NCBI RefSeq assembly: GCF_018324205.1
Contig: NZ_AP023356.1
Location: forward strand, 248,001-312,000
Source of the DNA: Actinoplanes ianthinogenes
Lineage (GTDB): Bacteria; Actinomycetota; Actinomycetes; Mycobacteriales; Micromonosporaceae
Reading direction: 5' to 3'
Length of the DNA: 64,000 nucleotides
Shown: piece after piece, positions 1 through 8,682 of the stretch
Position numbering within the stretch: position 1 is the first letter of the stretch
How the letters are laid out: the number at the start of each line of letters is the position of its first letter
Program-made: the position numbers and the translations under genes
The notes under the pieces: model-generated
The model's input: the letters and a program-made list of their open reading frames with translations, nothing else
Told to the model about the DNA's origin: nothing
Databases searched by the model: none

Positions 1-1
1 C

Positions 2-283
2 GGCGACCCGCCGGTGCTGCTGCTCGACGAGCCGTTCAACGGGCTCGACCCGGCCGGGATCGTGTGGATGCGCGACCTGCTGCGCGACCTGGCCGGGGAG
101 GGCCGGGCGGTGCTGGTCTCCAGTCACCTGATGAGCGAGCTCCAGGACATCGCCGGACATGTGATCGTGGTCGGGCACGGCCGGGTGATCACCGCGGCCG
201 ACGTGGACGACCTCGTCGGCCGGTACGCCTCACTGGAGGCGGCGTACCTGCGGCTGACCGCGGGCGTGGGCGGCATCCGATGA
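2..283 (+). CDS. ABC transporter ATP-binding protein (3' part)
   Basis: C-terminal part of the ATPase of an ABC-2 type exporter; the gene begins before the window. Visible are the Walker B and D-loop (LLLDEPFNGLDP) and the H-loop histidine (SSHLMSE), so the nucleotide-binding core is intact here. The Walker A and signature motifs lie outside. It drives ATP-dependent export with the two permeases that follow. Its TGA overlaps the ATG of the next gene (ATGA), which indicates translational coupling in one operon. The substrate cannot be told from sequence; bacitracin/lantibiotic-type or lipid export are typical of the family. Confidence 0.93.
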   Translation, partial: GDPPVLLLDEPFNGLDPAGIVWMRDLLRDLAGEGRAVLVSSHLMSELQDIAGHVIVVGHGRVITAADVDDLVGRYASLEAAYLRLTAGVGGIR

Positions 284-1773
284 TCCTGCGCGCCGAATGG
301 ATCAAGTTCCGCACCGTGCCGAGCTGGGTGGCGGGCGTGGTGACCGCGGCCCTGATCGTGGTGGCGCTCGGCCTGCTGGCCGCCGCCGGCACCCAGATGT
401 CCTGCATGAACGGGACCAGGGAGGTCGCCTGTCCGCCGCCGCCGACCGACGCCGCCGGGCTGGCCGTGCGGGACAAGTTCACCTTCACCCATCGCTCACT
501 GACCGGCGACGGCTCGCTGACCGCGAAGGTCGGCGACATGGCCGGCACGATCACCTACCCGCCGCCGAACCACGATCAGATCGTGGCCGGGGTGGTGCCG
601 TGGGCCAAGGCCGGACTGCTGGTCAAGGACGGCACGAAGCCGGGCTCGGACTATGCCGCGGTGATGCTCACCGGCGAGCACGGCGTGCGGATGCAGCACG
701 ATTACACCGAGGACGTGGCCGCGCCCTTCGACGCGTCGGCCAAGGTGGCCTGGCTGCGCCTCACCCGCTCCGGCGACGAGATCACCGGTTACGTCTCGGC
801 CGACGGCCAGACCTGGCAGAAGATCTCCACGGTACGCCTGGCCGGGCTCCCCGACACCGTGCAGATCGGCCTGTTCGTCACCTCGCCGAGCGGTATGACC
901 GTCGACGAGCAGGCGCAGGGCGGGCACGCCGTGGCGGCCCGATTCACCCAGGCCACCGCCGCGTTCTCCCAGGTCAGCCCGGCGGGCGGGTGGACCGACA
1001 CGCTGGTCGGCTACGACGAGTACCGCACCGACTGGGAGAAGGGCCACCCGCCGGGACACACCGAGGCGAACGGTGTGCTGACCCTGGCGGGCTCCGGTGA
1101 CATCGCGCCGGAGACCGAGGAGGGCATGCCGATCTCGCTGATGCTGACCGGCGTGTTCGCCGGATTGCTGCCGCTGATCGCGGTGGCGGCGTTCTGCGGG
1201 ACGGCCGAGTTCCGGCACGGGATGATCCGCACGACCCTGGCCGCGATGCCGCGCCCGGGCCGGGTGTCCGCCGCGAAGGCCGCGGTGATCGGCGCGGTGG
1301 CACTGGCCGCCGGTGCGGTCGCGGTCGGCGTGACGATGCCGGTGACGCTGCGGCTGCTGCAGGCGAAAGCCGTGGTGATCCTGGCGATGCCGTGGACGAC
1401 GACGCTGCGGATCGCGGTGGGCACGGCGCTGCTGCTGTCGCTGGCCGCCGTTTTCGCGTACGGAATGGGCTCCCTGCTGCGCCGGGCCGTGCCCGCGATC
1501 GTGATCGTGACCGCCCTGCTCGTCGCGCCGCCGATCCTGGCCATGGCCTCGGTGCTTCCGGGCGCCGCCGGCACCTGGCTGCTCCGGCTGACCCCGGGCG
1601 CCGGCTTCGCGATCCAGCAGGCCGTCACCGCCTATCCTCAGCTGGCCAAGCCGCAGACCGTCCTGGACGGCTACTACCCGCTCGCGCCCTGGGCAGGCCT
1701 GGGCGTGCTGGCCCTCTGGGCGCTGGCCGCGGTCGCCGCCGCCACCTGGCGCCTGCGCCGGAACCCCGCATGA
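280..1773 (+). CDS. ABC-2 type permease with a large extracytoplasmic insert
   Basis: 497 aa. Residues 1-40 hold one membrane helix, then about 245 residues of soluble sequence, then five or so helices from about residue 285 to the end. The insert (roughly 45-280) contains a jelly-roll-like stretch (WLRLTRSGDEITGYVSADG, then VQIGLFVTSPSG) typical of DUF1349/LamG-like carbohydrate- or lipid-binding folds, and would sit outside the membrane. Ordinary ABC-2 permeases are about 250 aa, so the extra length is this domain. Start at the ATG overlapping the ATPase stop. Its own TGA overlaps the next ATG. It probably pairs with the following permease to form a heteromeric channel. Confidence 0.87.
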   Translation: MILRAEWIKFRTVPSWVAGVVTAALIVVALGLLAAAGTQMSCMNGTREVACPPPPTDAAGLAVRDKFTFTHRSLTGDGSLTAKVGDMAGTITYPPPNHDQIVAGVVPWAKAGLLVKDGTKPGSDYAAVMLTGEHGVRMQHDYTEDVAAPFDASAKVAWLRLTRSGDEITGYVSADGQTWQKISTVRLAGLPDTVQIGLFVTSPSGMTVDEQAQGGHAVAARFTQATAAFSQVSPAGGWTDTLVGYDEYRTDWEKGHPPGHTEANGVLTLAGSGDIAPETEEGMPISLMLTGVFAGLLPLIAVAAFCGTAEFRHGMIRTTLAAMPRPGRVSAAKAAVIGAVALAAGAVAVGVTMPVTLRLLQAKAVVILAMPWTTTLRIAVGTALLLSLAAVFAYGMGSLLRRAVPAIVIVTALLVAPPILAMASVLPGAAGTWLLRLTPGAGFAIQQAVTAYPQLAKPQTVLDGYYPLAPWAGLGVLALWALAAVAAATWRLRRNPA

Positions 1774-2528
1774 GGCCCGCGCCGGGCGGCCTTCACGGCC
1801 GCGTGGACGGCGGTCCGGCCGCGGCGCGGTGCCGCGCGAGGGTCGCGCTGACCGCCGAGTGGGCGAAGCTGCGCACCGCTCCCGCCCTGCTCGTCCCGCT
1901 GGTCCTGGCTCTCCTGCTGACCGCCGGCGGCGCGGCGCTCGGCGATCACGCCCTGGACCCGGTCCACCTCCACCTGCTGGGTGTCCGTCTCGGACAGGCC
2001 GCCGTGGCCGCTGCCGGGGTCCAGATCCTCGGCGGCGAATACCGCACCGGCCTGATCCGGGCCTCCCTGCTCGCCGTCCCCCGCCGCCTGGACATGCTGG
2101 CCGCCAAGGCCACCCTGCTCACCGCGGGCGTAGCCCCGGCAGCCCTGGTCGGGGTCACCGCGGCGCTGCTCACCCTGCCCACCGGCACTCCCCTGCTCCG
2201 AGCCGCCGCCGAGTCCGTCCTCTATCTGATCCTGATCGGTCTCCTGGCCCTGGGCGTCGCCGCCGCGGTCCGCAGCTCCGCGGTGGCGATCAGCATCGTC
2301 CTGGCCCTGCTCTACCTGATGCCGATCCTGCTCCCGATGATCCCCAACCCGGACTGGCAGCGGGCCCTCTACCGCCTCACCCCGGCCACCGCCGTCCAGG
2401 CCCTCTCCACCACCGTCGACAGCGCCACCCTGACCTTGAGCCCATGGCAGGCCCTGGCCGTGGTAGCCGCCTGGACCACCGCCGCCCTGCTCCTCGGCGC
2501 CGTCCTCCTGCACCGCCGCGACACCTGA
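1770..2528 (+). CDS. ABC-2 type permease
   Basis: 252 aa integral membrane protein with about six hydrophobic segments, in the size range of single ABC-2 permease subunits. It begins with the motif VALTAEWAKLRTAPALL, similar to the RAEWIKFRTVPSW start of the preceding permease, so the two are paralogous halves. ATGA overlap with the upstream gene places it as the third gene of the exporter operon. A 63-bp tandem repeat array starts about 105 bp after its stop. Confidence 0.88.
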   Translation: MRPAPGGLHGRVDGGPAAARCRARVALTAEWAKLRTAPALLVPLVLALLLTAGGAALGDHALDPVHLHLLGVRLGQAAVAAAGVQILGGEYRTGLIRASLLAVPRRLDMLAAKATLLTAGVAPAALVGVTAALLTLPTGTPLLRAAAESVLYLILIGLLALGVAAAVRSSAVAISIVLALLYLMPILLPMIPNPDWQRALYRLTPATAVQALSTTVDSATLTLSPWQALAVVAAWTTAALLLGAVLLHRRDT

Positions 2529-2632
2529 ACGGTCACCCGCCCGGCGCCGACGCTCATCATCAGCCCAGACAACAGTGCCAGCCCCGAACCGCGAACCGCC
2601 CCGAACCGTGGTACCCCAAACCCCCGGCTGGC

Positions 2633-3010
2633 CCCCACGGCCCTATCCCCGGCACGAATAGGGCCACCAGCACCAGCCCGGGTTGTCCGGCTGGCGCCCA
2701 CCGCCCTATCCCCAGCACGGATAGGGCCACCAGCACCAGCCCGGGTTGATCGGCTGGCGCCCACCGCCCTATCCACGGCACGAATAGGGCCACCAGCACC
2801 AGCCCGGGTTGATCGGCTGGCACCCACCGCCCTACCCCCAGCACGAATAGGGCCACCAGCACCAGCCCGGGTTGATCGGCTGGCACCCACCGCCCTACCC
2901 CCAACACGAATAGGGCCACCAGCACCAGCCACCACCACCCGGCTGGCACCCACCGCCCTATCCACGGCACGGATAGGGCCACCAGCACCAGCCCGGGTTG
3001 TTCGGCTGGC
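2633..3010. repeat. Six tandem 63-bp hairpin units
   Basis: Six consecutive units of exactly 63 bp (2633, 2696, 2759, 2822, 2885, 2948), each ending GGCTGGC. Most contain CCCTA(T/C)CC, a 7-nt loop and GGATAGGG or GAATAGGG. In unit 2 the 8-bp stem CCCTATCC/GGATAGGG (2704-2726) is perfect. Unit 5 has a divergent block (ACCACCACC) near its end. The array fills the space between two convergent genes. The unit is a multiple of three and stop-free in several frames, which creates spurious ORFs on both strands. It may act as a bidirectional terminator or mRNA-stabilising element, or be a neutral minisatellite. Confidence 0.95.
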
Positions 3011-3039
3011 ACGATCCGGACGAGAGGGGCGGCCCTCGG

Positions 3040-4284
3040 TCAGGGCTGGGTGCGGTGGGTCAGCCAGGCGGCCATGGTGCGGACGCCGTGGCCGATGGCT
3101 CGCTCGTCCGGGTCGAAGGCACCGAAGTGCGGGTAGCTGGTCTTGATGTCGGCGCCGGGGCGGCGGACGCCGAGGAATGTGTACGTGCCGGGAATCCGGT
3201 TCAGGAACAGGGCGAAATCCTCACCACTGAACGGCACCGCGGCGTACGTCGGCAGGGTTCTGTCCGCCCCGATCGTGCGGCGCAGATAGTGGTTGAGGGC
3301 CTGGCCCTCGCGCTGCGGGCAGACCATCGCCGGAAACGGGTCGGCCGGGAAGTCGACCGCGGTCGCGCCGTACGCCGATGCCAGCCGGCGAACGGCAGCG
3401 CGCACCTCGGCGTACCGATCCTGCGGCCAGCAGCGGTAGGAGAACCGCACCCCGGCGCCGGTCGGCTGGGCCTGCATGACGACGAACCGGGACAGTGCGC
3501 TGCCCGGCCGCTCGATCTCGGCGACCAGGTTCTCGAGATCGGCCGAGCTGGCGGGACGGGCGACGGTGCTGAGGGCGGCGAGGTCGGCGGCGAGCGCGAC
3601 CGACTTGGCAGAATCGGTCAGCGTGACCGTGCCGCGGTCCTGGCCGGGCAGGCCGAACCCGGCCGTGGTGGCGAACGTCCCGACCGGGAACGGCCCGCAG
3701 TGCAGGGCGTGGATCTCCTCGGGACGGACCCGGTCGAACAGCCCGTCGTCAAGCATCGCCCGCGCCCCGGCCAGCGACTCCTCCCCCGGCTGGAAGACGA
3801 AGACCAGCCGGCCGGCGAGCCGGTCGCGCAGCCGGGCCAGCGTCAGCGCGACGCCCACGCCGATCGTGGTGTGCAGGTCGTGCCCACACAGGTGGGCCGT
3901 CTCGACACCACCCTCGATCTGCTCCTGCGGCGTCACCGCGTCCATGTCGGCGCGGTAGGCGACCGTCCGGCCGGGGCGGCGCCCGGTCAGGACACCGACC
4001 ACCCCGTAGCCGCCGACGCCGGTGGTGACCTCCAACCCGGCGTCGCGCAGCTGCCGCGCGACCACGGCCGAGGTGCGCGACTCCTGACCGGCCGCCTCGG
4101 GATGCTCGTGCAGGTCGCGGCGCAACGCGATCAGGTGCCGGTCGAGGCGGCGGGCCACGTCGCCGATCGAGCGCGGCGCCGCGTGCGCGGTCCCGGCCGG
4201 GCCCAGCAGCGTCCCGGCCGCTCCCGCCGTGACCCCACCGAGCACGACCCGCCGGCTGACTCCGCGGTTTCCCAGGTCCATCAT
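3040..4284 (-). CDS. Tat-exported M20 family amidohydrolase/peptidase
   Basis: 414 aa metallo-amidohydrolase related to N-acyl-amino-acid and hippurate hydrolases. The N-terminus has a twin-arginine signal (VSRRVVLGGV, then a hydrophobic Ala/Gly run ending AHA). Metal and catalytic motifs are visible: DMDAV, HLCGHDLHT, FQPGEE and, near the end, PFSGEDF. A GGGGGAGG Shine-Dalgarno lies 4 nt before the chosen ATG; an in-frame ATG 28 codons upstream lacks one and would spoil the Tat signal. It is probably exported folded and acts outside the cell, cleaving N-acyl or peptide amides; the substrate is not evident. Confidence 0.9.
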   Translation of the reverse strand: MMDLGNRGVSRRVVLGGVTAGAAGTLLGPAGTAHAAPRSIGDVARRLDRHLIALRRDLHEHPEAAGQESRTSAVVARQLRDAGLEVTTGVGGYGVVGVLTGRRPGRTVAYRADMDAVTPQEQIEGGVETAHLCGHDLHTTIGVGVALTLARLRDRLAGRLVFVFQPGEESLAGARAMLDDGLFDRVRPEEIHALHCGPFPVGTFATTAGFGLPGQDRGTVTLTDSAKSVALAADLAALSTVARPASSADLENLVAEIERPGSALSRFVVMQAQPTGAGVRFSYRCWPQDRYAEVRAAVRRLASAYGATAVDFPADPFPAMVCPQREGQALNHYLRRTIGADRTLPTYAAVPFSGEDFALFLNRIPGTYTFLGVRRPGADIKTSYPHFGAFDPDERAIGHGVRTMAAWLTHRTQP

Positions 4285-4387
4285 GGTTTCCTCCCCCGTG
4301 CCGTCGGCCGCCGTCCGGCGAACCGACCGGGGTAAGAATGTCCTGCGCGGCCGGGGTGAGGCAGTCATGCTGACACCCCGGATCGGT

Positions 4388-4405
4388 GGTAGGGCAAGCC
4401 CTACC
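4388..4405 (-). terminator. Hairpin over the RidA stop codon
   Basis: Perfect 8-bp inverted repeat GGTAGGGC/GCCCTACC separated by AA. The TAG stop of the RidA gene (4401-4403) lies inside the arm. No T-run follows, as is usual for actinobacterial hairpins. Confidence 0.55.
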
Positions 4406-4802
4406 GCAGGGCCGCGGTCAGGTCGACCTCGACGAGCTGACCGCGGTATCCGAGGGACGCGACGCCGACCAGCGTGCTGGCGGTGGTGAAGGCGGGCGCC
4501 AGGGCGGAGGCGTTCAACTGGTCCCAGACCTGGGCGAGCACCCCGCTGTCCGGACTGACCACATAGATCACCGAGCGGACCACGTCCGCCGGGGTGGCGC
4601 CGGCCGCGGTCAGCACGGCGAGGCAGTTCGCGATCACCTGGTCGGTCTGCGCGGTGTAGTCACCGGCCGCGCCGACCACCTGGCCGGACAGGTCGAGCGG
4701 GCATTGCCCGGCGAGGTGGGCGAGCCTGCCCACCTCGGAGATCGTCACGTGGCTGTAGCCGGCCGTCTCGTGCACCGTTTCCGGATTGACCTTCTTGATC
4801 AT
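4401..4802 (-). CDS. RidA/YjgF family enamine/imine deaminase
   Basis: 133 aa, the normal length of RidA proteins, which hydrolyse reactive enamine/imine intermediates released by PLP enzymes and act as cytosolic trimers. Family signatures are LAGQCPLD, the conserved arginine in VVRSVIYVV, and the C-terminal LVEVDLTAAL. A CATACT hexamer ends 6 nt before the ATG, with no Shine-Dalgarno, suggesting a leaderless mRNA. It stands downstream of the mycothiol-type enzyme on the same strand with 39 bp between. Confidence 0.9.
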   Translation of the reverse strand: MIKKVNPETVHETAGYSHVTISEVGRLAHLAGQCPLDLSGQVVGAAGDYTAQTDQVIANCLAVLTAAGATPADVVRSVIYVVSPDSGVLAQVWDQLNASALAPAFTTASTLVGVASLGYRGQLVEVDLTAALR

Positions 4803-4841
4803 CCGGCCAGTATGCCGACAACGACGGCTCCGGTCGCGCGA

Positions 4842-5504
4842 TTAAGGCACGAGTGGCCCGGGCAGCGCCGCCCGGGCGGCGGACGCGTCGCCGTCCAGCT
4901 CGGACCAGGGCTTACGGTTCCACAGGGCCAGCATGAGGTCCGGCGCCGGGCCGCTCAGCGAGGCCACCGGCTCGCCCGGGCCGAACGTCCAGGACTGCCC
5001 GAGGTCGGTCGCGGTGAACCGGACCGCCGCCGCCGGAGCAGCCATCCGCCCCTTCTTGACCTGCCGCGGCGCGAACGTGTCGAACACCTCGGCCACCCCG
5101 TCCCCGCACAGCACCGGGTCGAGACGGCTCGGGATGCCCAGCGCGTGCTCCGCGTCCCACCGGTGCACCAGCGTCTCCAGCCAGCGCCGGCGCCGCCAGA
5201 ACGCCACGGTGTGCGGCGGCCAGAACGTCCACGCCTCGGTCCCCGGGTCCACCGACAGCGTCTCGACCAGGGTCCGGGACGTCTCCGCGACGTACGCCGC
5301 GATGTCGTCCGGCGCCGGCGGAGGGTCCAGCCTGCCGTGCTTCTCGCGCACCGCGGCGACCACCCAGAGGTTGCCCTGCCCGACGTGCTCGGCCAGGTCC
5401 CGCAGCGTCCAGTCGCCACAGTGCTCGACCGGCGCGGTCAGGTCACCGCTCAGACACTCCTGGAAGGCCGCCAGCTCGTCCCGCAGCAGGGTCAGATGAT
5501 CCAT
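4842..5504 (-). CDS. Maleylpyruvate isomerase-family (DinB-like, mycothiol-dependent type) protein
   Basis: 220 aa protein of the TIGR03083 type: an N-terminal four-helix DinB/MDMPI-like bundle (WTLRDLAEHVGQGNLW, with the conserved HVG metal-ligand context) followed by an alpha/beta C-terminal domain. Members use mycothiol or a divalent metal; the actual substrate of most actinobacterial copies is unknown. The start lies 62 bp inside the preceding regulator gene on the same strand, so the two are probably co-transcribed; a TAGAGT hexamer 8 nt before the ATG could also give its own leaderless promoter. Confidence 0.85.
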   Translation of the reverse strand: MDHLTLLRDELAAFQECLSGDLTAPVEHCGDWTLRDLAEHVGQGNLWVVAAVREKHGRLDPPPAPDDIAAYVAETSRTLVETLSVDPGTEAWTFWPPHTVAFWRRRRWLETLVHRWDAEHALGIPSRLDPVLCGDGVAEVFDTFAPRQVKKGRMAAPAAAVRFTATDLGQSWTFGPGEPVASLSGPAPDLMLALWNRKPWSELDGDASAARAALPGPLVP

Positions 5505-6348
5505 GAGCAGAGACTCTAGCCGGGGCGTTCCAGCTGGCCAGCAGCCGCAGACACTCGTGCGCGGGGCTGCCGGCCGGCGCGCTGTAGGTCACCAGCATCT
5601 GGTCCGTCTCGCCGGGCAGGGCCAGCGTCTCGTACGCAAGCTCCATCTCGCCCACCAGAGGGTGCCGCAGCACCTTGGCCCCGAAGGTCTTCTCCTTGAC
5701 CCGCTGCGCCGCCCACATCCGGGCGAACTCCGGACTGGCGATCGACAGCTCACCGACCATCGCGGCCAGCCGCGGATCCCCCGGATGCCGCCCCGCGTCC
5801 AGCTGGAGGAACGCCACCGTCTCGGCCGCGACCTCGGCCCACCGGGGGTAGAACGTGCGCGCCGCCGGGTCGAGGAACGCCTGCCGGGCCACGTTGCGCC
5901 GGTCGGCCGGCCAGGAGCTGAACCCGTTGACCGCGTCACCGAGCGCGTTCCAGGCCAGCACGTCCATCCGGCGGCCCAGCACGAACGCCGGCACCGAGTC
6001 CATCATGTCCAGCAGCTGCCGCACGCCGGGCCGGACCTGCTGCCGGGCGCAGCCGGTGGCCCGCGGCCGGGCGAGGTTGAACAGGTGCTCTCGCTCGACG
6101 TCGTCCAGCCCGAGCACCCGGGCGACCGACGCCAGCACCGCGTCCGACACGTTGCGGCTGCGGCCCTGCTCCAGGCGGATGTAGTAGTCCGGGCTGACCC
6201 CGGCCAGCTGCGCCAGCTCCTCGCGCCGCAGCCCCGGCACCCGCCGGCGGCCGAACGCGGGCAGGCCGACCTGCTCGGGCCGGATCGCGGCCCGCCGGGC
6301 GCGCAGGAAGGCGCCGATGTCAGATTCCGGAGCATCCATGACGGCCAT
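5443..6348 (-). CDS. MmyB-like XRE family regulator
   Basis: 301 aa: an N-terminal helix-turn-helix (GLRREELAQLAGVSPDYYIRLEQGR, about residues 38-62) and a C-terminal ligand-binding domain of the MmyB type (WNALGDAVNGF ... LHTPLVGE-like stretch), which in relatives binds fatty-acid-like ligands. An alternative ATG lies three codons in. It is divergent from the short-chain dehydrogenase gene, the standard arrangement in which such regulators repress an adjacent oxidoreductase. The last 20 codons overlap the next gene and are low in hydrophobic content. Confidence 0.9.
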   Translation of the reverse strand: MAVMDAPESDIGAFLRARRAAIRPEQVGLPAFGRRRVPGLRREELAQLAGVSPDYYIRLEQGRSRNVSDAVLASVARVLGLDDVEREHLFNLARPRATGCARQQVRPGVRQLLDMMDSVPAFVLGRRMDVLAWNALGDAVNGFSSWPADRRNVARQAFLDPAARTFYPRWAEVAAETVAFLQLDAGRHPGDPRLAAMVGELSIASPEFARMWAAQRVKEKTFGAKVLRHPLVGEMELAYETLALPGETDQMLVTYSAPAGSPAHECLRLLASWNAPARVSAHGSSDPAAGRAGGLPGVSER

Positions 6349-6371
6349 TCTGCCGTGCGTCGCCCACCGTA

Positions 6372-6394
6372 ACCTGGTTCTGTCAGACCCAGGT
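6372..6394. promoter_or_regulatory. Inverted repeat, probable MmyB-like operator
   Basis: Arms ACCTGG (6372-6377) and CCAGGT (6389-6394), extendable to GTAACCTGG/CCAGGTAAC with one mismatch, around an 11-bp centre. It sits between the divergent regulator and dehydrogenase starts, so it could control both. Confidence 0.6.
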
Positions 6395-6443
6395 AACGAC
6401 GCGCACCTGCCTACCGTCCGCGAACCGGCCGACGCTGGTCCCC

Positions 6444-7178
6444 ATGAACAGCTATGACCTGCACGACCGCACCGCCGTCATCACCGGAGCCGCCAGCGGC
6501 ATGGGCGCCGCCACCGCCGAGCTGCTGGCCGACGCCGGCGCCCGCGTCTTCCTGCTGTCCCGCCGCCGCGACCGGATCGAGGAGCTGGCCGCCAAGATCA
6601 AGGGAACCGCGGTGCCGGTCGACGTCACCGATCCCGCGGCGGTCGCCGCGGCCGCCGCCCGGATCGGCGAGGTGGACCTGGTGGTCAACGCGGCCGGCGT
6701 GATGCTGCCGAACCCGATCGCCGACGGCCGCGAGGACGAGTGGACCCGGATGATCGACACCAACCTGACCGGCGCGCTGCGGATCATCCGGGCGTTCCTG
6801 CCCGGCCTGCGCGCCGCCGCGGCCGCCGGCCGTCCCGCCGACCTAGTGAACATCTCGTCGATCGGCGCGCACGTGACGTTCCCGACCTACGCGGTCTACT
6901 CGGCGACGAAGGCCGCGCTCACCCAACTCTCCGCCTCGCTGCGGACCGAGCTGGGCGCGGAGATGGTCCGGGTGACCAACGTCGAGCCGGGCCTGACCGA
7001 CACCGAACTCGGCGACCACATCGACAACGCGGAGCTGTCCGGCCAGCTCAGCGGCATGTTCGAGGCGATGCCCGCGCTGCGCGCCGAGGACGTCGCGGAC
7101 CTGATCGGGTACGTCGTCTCCCGCCCCCGCCACGTCAACCTGCGCCAGGTCATCGCCCTGCCGACCCCGCAGGCCTAA
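6444..7178 (+). CDS. SDR family NAD(P)-dependent oxidoreductase
   Basis: 244 aa classical short-chain dehydrogenase. Nucleotide-binding TGAASGMG near residue 14, NAAG at about 85, catalytic Ser in NISSIG and the YSATK Tyr-Lys pair are all present, with FLLSRRRDR at the end of beta-2 suggesting NADP preference. Oxidises or reduces an unknown alcohol/ketone. Divergent from the MmyB-like regulator, which probably represses it through the intervening inverted repeat. Its last four bases overlap the convergent serine hydrolase. Confidence 0.92.
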   Translation: MNSYDLHDRTAVITGAASGMGAATAELLADAGARVFLLSRRRDRIEELAAKIKGTAVPVDVTDPAAVAAAAARIGEVDLVVNAAGVMLPNPIADGREDEWTRMIDTNLTGALRIIRAFLPGLRAAAAAGRPADLVNISSIGAHVTFPTYAVYSATKAALTQLSASLRTELGAEMVRVTNVEPGLTDTELGDHIDNAELSGQLSGMFEAMPALRAEDVADLIGYVVSRPRHVNLRQVIALPTPQA

Positions 7179-8260
7179 CGACAGCCGGCGAGCAGCGCGT
7201 CGCTCAATTCGCACTGGTAGGGCGACCCCTCGGGGCTGCCCTCCAGCCGGTTGGTCAGATAGACCATGACCAGCCCCCGGTCCGGGTCGGCCCAGCCCAG
7301 GCACGCGTTCGAGCCGTTGTGCCCGAACGCCCGCCGGCTGCTGAGCCGCCCCATCGGGCGGGCCCGCAGCGGATCGCCCTCGTTCCCGCCCAGCTGAAAG
7401 CCCTCCGACCAGCGGATCCGATTGCCCAGGATCCGATCGACCTCACCGTTCGCCGACGGGTTGCAGGCCGCTGCCACCCCGCCGGCGGACAGGATTTCGG
7501 CTCGCCCATCGAGCAGTGCCTGATAGACGACGGCGAGATCCCGAGCCGTGGCCGACAGGGTCGCCGCCGGGATCACCGCGTCCCGGGTGACCCGGCGGTT
7601 GGCCGCCCACTGCAACATCCGGGCCGGGCCGGACGGCGCCCCGCGCAGCGGCACCCGGCGCGGTGCCGCGTTCAGGTGCGTGTCACGCAGCCCGAGCGGC
7701 TGGAGCACCTGCCTGTGCAGTACCTCCCGCAGCGGCCGCCCGGTGACCCGCTGCACCAGCTCGCCGAGCAGGAACCCGTAGCTGAGCGTGTGGTAGGCGG
7801 CCGCCGCCCCGGGCGCGTGGTGCGGGCCCGCGGCGGCGAGGGCCCGCACCGACCGCTGCCAGTCCGGGGCGAGCAGGGCGTCGCGGTACAGACTCTTCAC
7901 GTACGGCAGCCCGGACCGATGCTGGAGCACCTGCCGTACCGTAATGTCCTGTTTGTTGTTGGTCGCGAAAGCGGGCCAGTATCGTGCCAGCGGCGCGTCC
8001 AGGGACAGCGCGCCCCGCTCCGCCAGCTGGTGCACGAGCAGCGCCACCAGCGGTTTCCCGGCCGAGAAGAGCAGGAACGGCGTGTCCCGCGGCACCCCGA
8101 AGGACCGGTCCAGCACCACCTCGCCGTGCCGCAGCACCACCAGCTGCGCCGCCGCGCCGCGCGCCGTCACCATCCGGATCATCGTGCGCAGCGCCGCCGG
8201 CGCGATGCCGGCGGAGGGCATCTCCTCCCAGGTCCGCTGGGCTCGCCGTTCGATCGTCAC
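7175..8260 (-). CDS. Serine hydrolase, class C beta-lactamase/esterase family
   Basis: 361 aa, no obvious signal peptide. The active-site SxxK is SAGK (in LLFSAGKPLVALL) and the Tyr motif is YHTLSYG; HNGS near the C-terminus takes the place of the KTG/HTG triad. The family includes cytosolic esterases, D-aminopeptidases and penicillin-binding relatives, so the substrate is open. GTG start preceded by a GGGGAGG Shine-Dalgarno. Confidence 0.88.
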   Translation of the reverse strand: MTIERRAQRTWEEMPSAGIAPAALRTMIRMVTARGAAAQLVVLRHGEVVLDRSFGVPRDTPFLLFSAGKPLVALLVHQLAERGALSLDAPLARYWPAFATNNKQDITVRQVLQHRSGLPYVKSLYRDALLAPDWQRSVRALAAAGPHHAPGAAAAYHTLSYGFLLGELVQRVTGRPLREVLHRQVLQPLGLRDTHLNAAPRRVPLRGAPSGPARMLQWAANRRVTRDAVIPAATLSATARDLAVVYQALLDGRAEILSAGGVAAACNPSANGEVDRILGNRIRWSEGFQLGGNEGDPLRARPMGRLSSRRAFGHNGSNACLGWADPDRGLVMVYLTNRLEGSPEGSPYQCELSDALLAGCR

Positions 8261-8419
8261 CGCGCCTCCCCGCCGGAGGCTTCGCCGCGCGGTGAACCCG
8301 GCAACCCGAGAAACCTTTCCGGTACGCGCAGAAAAGGTTAACGGATACGCCCGCGGTCAGATCGGCTGAGTTCCCGATAAATGCCGCATCCCGCCCGCGA
8401 AAAGCCTGACACTCGGTGC

Positions 8420-8596
8420 ATGACGCAGCCGACGCATCGCGGACGTGCCAGCGAGATGCTGGCCAGCCTGGAGGGCAAGCTGCCCGGCGCGCAGGCTGTG
8501 CTCGACGCCGCGCAGGCGCACGCCCTGCTGGCGCTGGCCGACGAGGTGGCCGCGCTGCGGGCCGCGATCAGGGACATCGCCGATCGTCGGCCATGA
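8420..8596 (+). CDS. Small helical protein, unrecognised
   Basis: 58 aa, start ATG at 8420. After a basic N-terminus the rest is a continuous Ala/Leu-rich amphipathic helix (MLASLEGKLPG, then ALLALADEVAALRAAI) that could form a coiled coil. Codon use fits the genome. Preceded 63 bp away by the serine hydrolase gene on the other strand. No family recognised; it could be chance. Confidence 0.4.
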   Translation: MTQPTHRGRASEMLASLEGKLPGAQAVLDAAQAHALLALADEVAALRAAIRDIADRRP

Positions 8597-8647
8597 ATAT
8601 GACTCAGGTGGTATGGCGGCGCCCGCAGTCCGGTCCCGCACACTCAA

Positions 8648-8663
8648 AGTTGTCTATACAACT
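8648..8663. promoter_or_regulatory. Palindrome before the endonuclease gene
   Basis: AGTTGT, CTAT, ACAACT: perfect 6-bp arms. It contains TATACA, which could be a -10 hexamer about 25 bp upstream of the start codon, so a bound regulator would block transcription. Confidence 0.45.
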
Positions 8664-8682
8664 GGTGGAACGGAGCACCCCC

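Noticed and set aside
2560-3012. Minus-strand 150-codon repeat protein (QPGLVLVALFV repeats)
   Set aside because: Produced by the 63-bp array being a multiple of three; other frames are open as well, and no start signal is seen.
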